NCBI RefSeq assembly: GCF_001411555.2
Contig: NC_049914.1
Span: forward strand, 16,674,298-16,738,297
Direction: 5' to 3'
From: Juglans regia
Taxonomy: Eukaryota > Streptophyta > Magnoliopsida > Fagales > Juglandaceae
DNA: 64,000 bases
Below, one piece after another: positions 56,405 through 64,000 of the stretch. The position numbers and the translations under genes were made by a program. Each line of letters starts with the position of its first letter. Within the stretch, counting starts at the first letter, position 1. Under the pieces are notes generated by a model, which saw nothing but the letters and a program-made list of their open reading frames with translations, ran no database searches and was not told where the DNA came from.

Positions 56405-56441
<37 letters not shown>
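56405..56441. repeat. TA microsatellite
   Basis: About eighteen TA units. Confidence 0.92.
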
Positions 56442-56444
<3 letters not shown>

Positions 56445-57879
56445 TGAGTTCATATTTCTCTTCATTTTTTTTAACAGGCGTTTGTTACATCCTATTCTTT
56501 ATGGTTGTTCCTTAATTTCTATGAAACCTTCATTTGTCCGCTTAGAATTTTGGTTTCCGCGCACTCTTGTCCAAAAGATTACTAATTACCAACTAATTAA
56601 GAAGGCGGTTGGTGTATATACTTATTAGTTATTAGGTCCCGTTTTTCATTCTTTTTCTCGGACTATATATATAATTAATTCACGGATGGACACAATTTGC
56701 AGTTAAAGCAAAGGGCATGCACGTTAAAAGCGTGCCGTTCTCATTCACTCCACGTCTTGTTGCAGGAAAGTAGTTGTTGAAGCATTTTTCCGACAGGATC
56801 CAAACCCAACAATACGGCGGTTAACTGATCTAAGTTGCATGATAGTTTGGGTGTCGATATGATATTCGGATGTTCTTTCATGAATACATAATAAATAAAG
56901 CATATAAAATATAAATGAAGAGAGATAGAGATTTACATCATTCGACATAAAAATCTACGTCCACGAATTTATTGGAGTGAAATCTACTATATTAAATGAT
57001 TTTACAATCTTTCATAACCTCTCATACCTCTTAATACACTAGAGAACATAGGGATCGAGGGAGATTGAAGAAAGTGTTGTTCCTGTAGATAGAGGGTGCC
57101 AATCATCTTCCTTGATTTGCAGAGATTCTCTCATTTTATAAAAGTCTATTTCCTTCTCTGGAGTAGTTGAGCCCTACTTCCCTTATGTCGCTTTCATTAG
57201 TCAATTTTCCTTTTTTTTTTTTTTTTTAATTTTTTTTTATCTCTTCATTTTATTCCTATCAATAGGCTTCCAATGGACTAGTTCATTTCATATCCAATAG
57301 ATATCAGCGGTTCTTAAAGTCGATTTGTCCAACAAGAAGACCTTGAGAATTTTTAATATAAGTCAACCATGATAGAGAAAGTCTAGACGTGTAGAAAATT
57401 TTGGGGACTTGCCGTTGGCTTTTCATTGTCTATGCGATGCAATACAGATCTCCAACATAGAGTTGCAGAAAAATAAACTCTGGTAGCTTGTTCCTAATTT
57501 CTTGTTTATGTGGGATGTAATGAGGATCTTTGAGGATGGACCTCAAGTAGACTTATGAAATTTCTTATAAAGGCCTCTAAGGATGGGACTTTAGGGAGCT
57601 TGTTTGTGCGAGCGTATGACTGCTCATTGTTAGCGAAGTGTGTTAAAAGTTGTTTCCCGTAGTTGGAGATCTTTTTTTTTGTTGTTGTTGTTGATGCTAA
57701 TGAATTTCTTGGCCTCTTGAGACGATTTTACATTGGTCTTGTTGTTTTAGTGTTTGAGTTTGTTTGTTTTAACCCATGCTAACTTATCAGGGCGCCTGTT
57801 CACCCCATGGGTCCATCTCGACAAATTGTTGAACCCATAAGCTCATTTCTGAAGGCAACCACATGAAGTGATTATGGAG
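56442..57879. other. No gene seen
   Basis: Non-coding sequence. A poly(T) block lies at 57211-57227 and a GTT repeat at about 57680-57693. No coding motifs were found on either strand. Confidence 0.45.
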
Positions 57880-58081
57880 TTGAGAGGCTTATTCTTAGAG
57901 GTGAGATAGTCTGTTAGCATAGTCGGTTTTTTACCCTATATGGTAATAGAAATGTCGTTTTATTTATTTGAGGTACTTAGGAGTATGAGATTAAGAAACA
58001 AATTACACCATTAGTTCTAGATAAATATTTAGGATTTTATGATGTAATAATACTTTTTACAATTTTTCGGATGAAGAGTAA

Positions 58082-58306
58082 GGGCAGGTTTGGGGGGTGG
58101 GATGAGACACAAAATTCTCATTTCATCTCATCTCATCTCATCATTACATCTTTTTCAAATCCACATACAAAATATAATAAACAATTCAATTTTTTCAAAT
58201 CTCAATTCAATTTTTTCAAATTCCAACACAATAATAATACTAAAATATAATATTTTAAACACTAAAATAAAACACAAAATTCTCATCTCACCCCCCAAAC
58301 CTGCCC
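58082..58306. mobile_element. Tourist-like MITE B
   Basis: GGGCAGGTTTGGGGGG and CCCCCCAAACCTGCCC are perfect inverted ends, flanked by TAA (58079-58081, 58307-58309). It is the same family as 11178-11397, in the opposite direction. Confidence 0.92.
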
Positions 58307-59037
58307 TAACACTCGGGATAGTGACACGTGGCTCCTAGTTCAAGCGATTGTCAAATCTCTATATGGAAAGGTCCAGATCCACTTAGTATCATTGGGATTG
58401 CTTCTTGGATGGACACTTGACACATTTCTAGCCATTCATTGGAATAATACTAGGACACTTTTCACTTAGTGAGTTAAGTGTGATGGATTAGATGCAAATC
58501 AAGCCATGTGATCGTGCCACCTATGCAATTAACTATTCCGACCACCCAAAACACTTTTTGACCAACCAAAAGTGAACTTCAACCCTAGTGAAACCCCAAA
58601 CCATTGGATTTCAATTAAAACCCTAAAACCCTCATGATGGCCAAAACCCTAAACCATGATTACATGCACCCTTAACCACTCTATTACATTTTGGTAATCA
58701 TATTGGAACAAGAAAATTTGGATTTGGGCTTGAACCCAACCAAAACCCCAAAATTTCAGCCCATCAGTAAGGCTCATTTTGGCCCACCCAAAACCACCAC
58801 CATGGGAGGCTTGTTAAGGAATTTTCTTCCCCCTCCCAAGGCCTAGACAAGAGCTAACACCACCACTCACTTCAAACCCTAATAGTCCTTTGATGGAATT
58901 AAAAAAAGGCTTCAAGATCATAGCCCATCCACTCGGCTAGAACTATTACTTCCAATAGTAGCTATGCAGCCCCTTGTCCACCAATTTTGGGCTACCAACC
59001 TCCAATCCAAAATTCATTCCCATGAAAGCCCCTCCAC

Positions 59038-59048
59038 CATATATATAA
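59038..59048 (+). promoter_or_regulatory. LTR TATA box
   Basis: CCATATATATAACGTCTCATGCC stands before an AGAGAGAACTCAAAGAGAGAG leader, a usual LTR promoter arrangement. Inferred. Confidence 0.45.
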
Positions 59049-59959
59049 CGTCTCATGCCTTTTAGACTTCACAATTTGCATTTACAATCCATTTTCTAGA
59101 GAGAACTCAAAGAGAGAGACTCGTCAGGTAGTTTTCCTAGCTGTTCTTGATTGATTTCTTTGAAACCTTTTTAAGTCGATTCTCATGAAAAGCATTCCAT
59201 TGATATATTTAGGGCAATTTTTCATGGTAGTTTGATTAGTGAAAATTCGGTCTGATCATGCAAACGTCATTCTAGGCAACAGTCTGGATCTGTAACGCCC
59301 CGGTTCTAGAGGGGTCAGAGAGTTACTTCCTATCACTTAAACTCACATTTCAATAATATATTTATAGACTCTAAATTTTCAATGCCATATAAACATTATT
59401 GTTTCAAACCAACTACCTCAATATAATCAACCTCCCAAAATACCAAGTCATCAAAATACGACAAAATTACTTAATAAAATTTGCCAATACTCATAGAAAC
59501 CTTCTATGCTTGATCCACTATACTTAATCATCTCACCCATGATCCATAATCTTGATCCTTAGTTAAAATATTCAAATTATCATAAAAATATTATGGAGAT
59601 AAGGGGTGAGTTATCAACAACTCAGTAAGTAAAGAACATATAAAAATATGTAAACCCAGGATTTATAGAGTTTAGAATGCAGAACGAAACATTTCAGTTT
59701 CAATATAAAGATCTCAAAACATGCGTTACCAGAATATCAGAGCAACAATTGAAATGTTCATATTCAAAAATCATTTGGCATAGCATAACTGAATATCATC
59801 ATCTTATCATATCATATTATAATATATCATATCATATCAGAGCATCATATCATAACAGATTCCCTGTTCAACCCTCGTTGTCAAGTTGTGCATTCTGTAG
59901 AAAGTTAAGCAGAACATAAATCACCATGACACCAAAGCGATTGCACTCAGAACAAAGAT

Positions 59960-60145
59960 TACTATTATATCTCGTGGTGGGGCCAAAGGCCACTATTATG
60001 TTTCGTGCCAAGGCCAGAGGTCACTATTATGTCCCATGACAAAGTCAAAGGTCACGATTATGTCCCGTGACAAGGTTAAAGGTCACTATTATCACCAGCG
60101 ACAAGGTTTTATACCACTATTATACCCATGGTAAGGCCTTAACAG
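59960..60145. repeat. 31-bp minisatellite in the solo LTR
   Basis: CACTATTATGTCCCGTGACAAGGTCAAAGGT-like units (described by core CACTATTAT) start at 59960, 59991, 60022, 60053, 60084 and 60115, an exact 31-bp step, with several differences per unit. There are no spacers. Confidence 0.88.
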
Positions 60146-61574
60146 AACAGATCAGAAATAGAATCAAAACAAGATCAATACCGAATTAGAACATCGAGCC
60201 AAAGGTTTTTAGATGCCATATTATATCAAACAAAGTACAAAACAGATTCAAGTCATTCTCACATTTTCATAAACAAAATCAGAGCATCTTCATAAACTAT
60301 GCACAAATTCTCAAATTTTCATAATCGCTCCTTTTTCATAATTCAAAAACAAAATGCCAACAAAACACATGTCTACACCAATCATGACAAAAATACTTCC
60401 TCTTTATACAAATTTCATGAGTATGCAGAACACATATATGAGGTCATTTTCACATTTCTTTTCAAAACAAACATGCATATTTTCAAAATCAACCCCAATC
60501 ATTTTCTTTTATGCAAAGTTTAGTATAGGAACCCCGTTTTCTTTGGCTTTTAATTTTTTTGAATTTTTCAATGACAGTACTGAATGAATATCAATCATTA
60601 CCTATAAAATAGACACATAACTTGCATAAATTTCCAATAGTACGTAACTATCTAATTAAGCACGCGCTTTCTAATTAAAATTCAAAATACTTAAATAACC
60701 TAGACTTCATTTAACCAATAATCATGACCCCAAAAAAACATCATCACTCCCCATTTTTATATAAGCTCATGTGAAAGCCAGCCCACTTAAAAGTAGTAAG
60801 ATGGGCTGTGGGTCTTGAGGCCCACATCCCATCTCCATTTTAAAGGAATGGGAACTCTAGAACACAAAAGGCCAAGAAAGGCATAGAGAGGTGTGTGAGA
60901 GAGGAGAGACCAAGTGAACTCACCGAGGGAGGAAGGAGGTGTGGCGGCAGGTCCTTGGTGGTCGTACAAAAATACCAATCACGGCGGTTTCCTCTATGTG
61001 GTGGAGTCTTGCGGGAGGAAATGGAACTGTGGTCTCAACCCGAGAATAACGGAGTGGAGGGAGAGATTTTGCAACGAGGGACATATGGGGAGGATGTGTG
61101 TCAAATCTTGGCTGGTGGGAGGCTTCCGACTTCCCATGGTTAATTCCATCGAGGTGGTGGTCGAACATAGGAAGGTGGCTATAGCTTGTGGCTCAAGGGC
61201 AATAAGCAAAGGCTCTGTTTTTGGGTGGCTTTCGATGGTTTCACAGAGGGTGGGTAGTGGTGGTGCAAAGCTGTGGTTGGGTGGCACCACTGAGTGGCCT
61301 GCTGGACATGCGTGGAGGTTGTTGTTTGGTGCTATAGGGGTTGAGGGAGGCAGGTTGATGTATGCCGTTAGTGAGGCTAGCTTCAGTGGAGGAGAGGTTG
61401 TTGCTCTGGTGGCTTGCTCGACTTGTGGTGGTAAGGCTCACGGTGGCATTACCGTGAGGAGTCTGACGGGATTGGGTGTGGGCTTTGGTGGAGAAACCGA
61501 AGGGTTGAGGCAGTTGGGCAGTCGATTTGGTGGTGTAGGTAACCGTGCTTGGGTCTTCAGCACGACAGAGAGGG

Positions 61575-61601
61575 GAGAGAGAGAGAGAGAGAGAGAGAGA
61601 A
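61575..61601. repeat. GA microsatellite
   Basis: A run of GAGAGA within the G-rich part of the solo LTR. Confidence 0.85.
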
Positions 61602-61804
61602 GGATCTAGGAGTGAAAATAAATATGGCGTGAGTGAGTGGGGAGAGAAAGTATCGGAGAGAAGAGGTGACGGGGTGGAGATGGAATTGGTAGAGAGAAAC
61701 CGTCAGGGCATGGGGAAGAAGAGGAAAAACAGAGGGGTATTGACCTTCAGGAAATGACTTTGTTTCCTTCTCCAATGGGTTAGGCTTCACATGGCTTGGG
61801 CCTG

Positions 61805-62885
61805 GGCTTAGGTGTTGGCCTGGGTGTTACAGGATGTTGGTGTGAAACTTTGATATTGTGATGAGGTTTTTGGTGAAATCTTAGATAGATATTTCTATGG
61901 TGAAGAGTAACATGTTAATATGAAATTTAGGTTTGGATGTTTTGCATGTTAATAGTTTTTATAAAAGGTTTTGCATCATTTTGGAAAGATGAAAACTGGG
62001 AGAAAGGTTTAATATTTTGCTAGGGAAACATGATCCAGTGATCTTAATATTCACACATGTTGTTCTTAAGTTTTTGATATATGTGTAAGGAAGTTAGTTT
62101 TGGAGAATATTGGTTTTGATCTTGATGGAATAATTTTTATGCATGCAAAAGTTAGGTTAGGACACAAATTTGAGGCTCACATATTTGTTTTGTATTTTTA
62201 TGAAGTTTTTGCCATATGATCCTAGATTAAATGCTTAGATCAAGTTTAGAACTTGAATATGAGGTATATATTTTATTTCTTGAAGGTTTATTTCATGAAA
62301 AATTTGGATTTAGTGGTTTTAATCTAAAGTCAAAAGCATTTGGTACTCGATTTTGAGCTTAAGGAGCATCTTGATTGTTTGGTGATGATTTTTGTGATTA
62401 TGGTTGTTGTTCAAGCATGATTATCACTTAGGTTTGATTTGAAAACATCTTAAGAGTGTGTTTATGGACTTTTAGAGTCCATGGAGTTGATTTGAAAAGT
62501 GTTAGACCAAGAACATCAAGGATTTGTCCTATTTGACCAAAACATAGTGTTCTGGCATGTTTATTAATATAAGGAGTTTATGATTTTCATTGTATATTTT
62601 GATGTCTCAACATGATTTTAGAATATAGGATATGATTTAAGTGTTTTATAAATCGGTTTAAGCATGACAGTTGAAGTTTGGATGAATTGCAACAAAAATA
62701 AAGAGTTTGGCCTTTTGTGTGAATCGACCTAAACATAGTTCATATATTTATAATGTGTTTTAAACTTTTCTAATTAAATATTTGGATCTAGGACAAAATT
62801 TTACATGAGGAATGTAAATTTTCATAAGATTTGGAGTTAGGGTTTCACACAAACATCCTGTAACACCGAGGCCAACACCTAAGCC
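61805..62885. repeat. 43-bp inverted repeat around 1 kb
   Basis: 61805-61847 and 62843-62885 are inverted copies with two visible mismatches. Each arm covers about 27 bases of the solo-LTR terminus (TGTAACACC(C/G)AGGCC...) and 16 bases of outside flank (TTTCACAC(C/A)AACATCC). The enclosed 1 kb (61848-62842) is T-rich, has no gene, and is probably the continuation of the LTR of 57880-59290. Confidence 0.85.
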
Positions 62886-62897
62886 AAAGTACTTTGT

Positions 62898-63269
62898 CAT
62901 AAACATAATGTTCAGGAAGCAACTTTGGAAAAAGAAGTTGATATGAGAGCCAAGTATCCTCATCTATTTTGATCATAGTATTGTTTTACTTTGTCAGTAA
63001 TCATAGGTTAGTCGATTTCTTTTGTGACCAATTTTGTACGAGTTACATTGCATCAGTTAGTCATTGTACTTCATTTGTTTGGATATCAAATAAAGTATGT
63101 GTTTTTTCATCTTAGATCTATTTTGGAACCATGTTTAGTTATGCTGTGAGTTATTTTCCATCTTTGACTAAGACTACTAGGAAATCGATGCTTTTTGCTG
63201 TGAGTATTCATGGCACTCGAGCATAAGACTACTAGGAAATCGATGCTTTTTGCATAACAAGTGTGAGAG
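62898..63269 (+). pseudogene. Chromovirus pol end, second copy, and linker
   Basis: 62905-62970 reads NVQEATLEKEVDMRAKYPHLF followed by a stop, matching the end of the chromodomain segment at 46140-46205. Only this last piece of pol is present, joined at about 62898 to the inverted LTR-terminus fragment. The linker shares GGATATCAAATAAAGTATGT with copy A. A 30-base direct repeat (AGACTACTAGGAAATCGATG) stands at 63171 and 63227. Confidence 0.75.
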
Positions 63270-63593
63270 ATGAGAGAGGAATACCGTAGGAGGTGACTTA
63301 TCGAGTTGGATAGGTAGACCACTGCCTATTGGCAGGAGATAGAGCGTCTAGAACACCATCACACCCACATGATGGACATAGATAAGAATGGTGTAGGTTA
63401 TGAGAAGGTTTTACCTCATGAGGGTTGTTATCCACCTCTTCACTTGTTCACGTGGATGGATTGGGATAGTTTTAGGGTGAGGATGTCACCGAACGACGAT
63501 GAGTCTAGTCGAGCAGTTGAGGAGAACACCGCAGCTGTCAATCTTGAGCCTGAGACATTAGGATCATCGATGTCGTCCACTCATCGAGGATGA
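63270..63593 (+). pseudogene. Conserved ORF downstream of chromovirus pol, copy B
   Basis: From ATG 63270 the frame reads MREEYRRR, stop (TGA), LIELDR, stop (TAG), TTAYWQEIERLEHHHTH, MMDIDKNGVGY and on to GSSMSSTHRG, stop at 63591-63593. It aligns with 46479-46793 from the start, roughly half the residues agreeing and indels in whole codons. The two internal stops are at positions of Leu and Gln in copy A. Position between pol end and LTR is the same. The function is unknown. Confidence 0.55.
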
Positions 63594-63887
63594 CTACTCG
63601 TTCAGGTTCATATCCCAAGTAGCGATGATGAAGAGGTCGAACAACACATTTCCCTTGGGCACTTTGGTAACATGATTTACAACTCTGATGATGAGGTGTT
63701 CTACTATATGCCTCATCACGCCATGACAGTAGACCTTGACTCACCCCTACCCGCATCGACTAGCGACTATATGTCCAGTGATGGACAATAGGATCAGTGA
63801 GCATCATCTTCTCTTTTTGTTGATAGTAGATAATTTTGTTTTTGTGTTCATGCGTAAATTTCGAGCATGGCTTTTTTTAAGGGAGGA
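63594..63887. other. 3' region up to the polypurine tract
   Basis: Short frames only. TTTTTTTAAGGGAGGA at 63872-63887 is the polypurine tract. Confidence 0.6.
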
Positions 63888-64000
63888 TGTAATAGCCTGC
63901 CAGAAATTTAGCGGATAAATTTCTTTAGGATTGAGGAACATCATGAAAACCCTGGAAAGCAACTACTCCCACGTTTTTCAATATCTTTTAGGGTCCCACG
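63888..64000 (+). repeat. Chromovirus 3' LTR start, runs off the window
   Basis: It begins TGTAATAGCCTGCC directly after the purine tract and aligns with the LTR start at 47099 (AAATTTCTT, CATGAAA). The rest lies outside the window. Confidence 0.75.

Larger units (their letters stand above)
57880..59290. repeat. Chromovirus-type LTR, first part
   Basis: TTTATTTATTTGAGGTACTTAGGAGTATGA near 57958 matches the LTR at 47220 (TTTAATTGAGACACTTAGGAGTATA), so this is the same LTR family. It carries MITE B and a promoter-like end. The sequence appears to resume at 61832 beyond a solo LTR. The outer borders are not resolved. Confidence 0.5.
59291..61831. mobile_element. Solo LTR, 2.5 kb
   Basis: The ends are TGTAACGCCCC and GGGTGTTACA. 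Flanks are GGATC (59286-59290) and GGATG (61832-61836), four of five matching. It has no gag or pol. Its 3' half holds a G-rich segment starting ACCGAGGGAGGAAGGAGG (60922), also seen in L4, and a 31-bp minisatellite. A 231-codon frame (60914-61609) is inside it and is not considered a gene. Confidence 0.72.

Noticed and set aside
59960..60145. CRISPR-like 31-bp repeats
   Set aside because: There are no spacers; it is a plain minisatellite in an LTR.
60914..61609. 231-codon open frame within the 2.5-kb solo LTR
   Set aside because: It is GC-rich, low in recognisable content, ends in an RERERE microsatellite translation, and lies wholly inside an LTR with overlapping frames on the other strand.

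Overview
This window is TE-dense nuclear DNA from a flowering plant. The evidence is plant-type retroelements (Tat-like Ty3/gypsy, chromovirus, Ty1/copia, LINEs with RNase H), hAT, CACTA and Tourist-like miniature elements, and one intact intronless ZAT-type C2H2 zinc-finger gene. Several MITE ends look to me like families of woody Fagales (walnut, oak type). That is recollection and cannot be tested here.

Layout. (1) 1-1985: the 3' part of a LINE. (2) 2199-23653: a nested set. A non-autonomous Tat-like gypsy element (G1, minus strand, 2204-23648, target duplication GAAGG) has its right LTR split by a solo LTR (X, 11104-23266, target duplication CGTGG). A decayed copia element (C1, 14915-23258) sits a few bases from the end of X. 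(3) 23654-45765: a second nest holding a young-looking copia element (C2, 26057-32407, AAAGA), a hAT element carrying a cation/H+ exchanger fragment (32600-33574), and a solo LTR (L4, 34643-44454, TAGTG). L4 in turn holds a LINE (36166-37260) and a chromodomain gypsy element (G2, 37846-44111). (4) 45766-49990: two oppositely oriented chromovirus fragments around a hAT MITE. (5) 49991-57880: the only low-TE stretch, with a ZF-HD homeodomain relic, MITEs and the C2H2 gene (54734-55645, minus). (6) 57880-64000: a chromovirus-type LTR with a MITE and another solo LTR, then the tail of a second chromovirus copy that runs off the window.

Only the C2H2 repressor looks like a working host gene. Every retroelement reading frame is broken. 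The points most worth following are: C2 lacks a tRNA-type primer site but has a perfect 16-base U5/primer-site complement in the right geometry for self-priming; a short reading frame downstream of the chromodomain is kept in frame in two diverged copies; G1 carries an antisense accessory gene with a duplicated TATA-containing segment and a tandem array; and a hAT element has captured a CHX exchanger exon.

No search was run. All family names come from motifs read by eye, and 'Tat-like' or 'Tekay-like' mean resemblance only.
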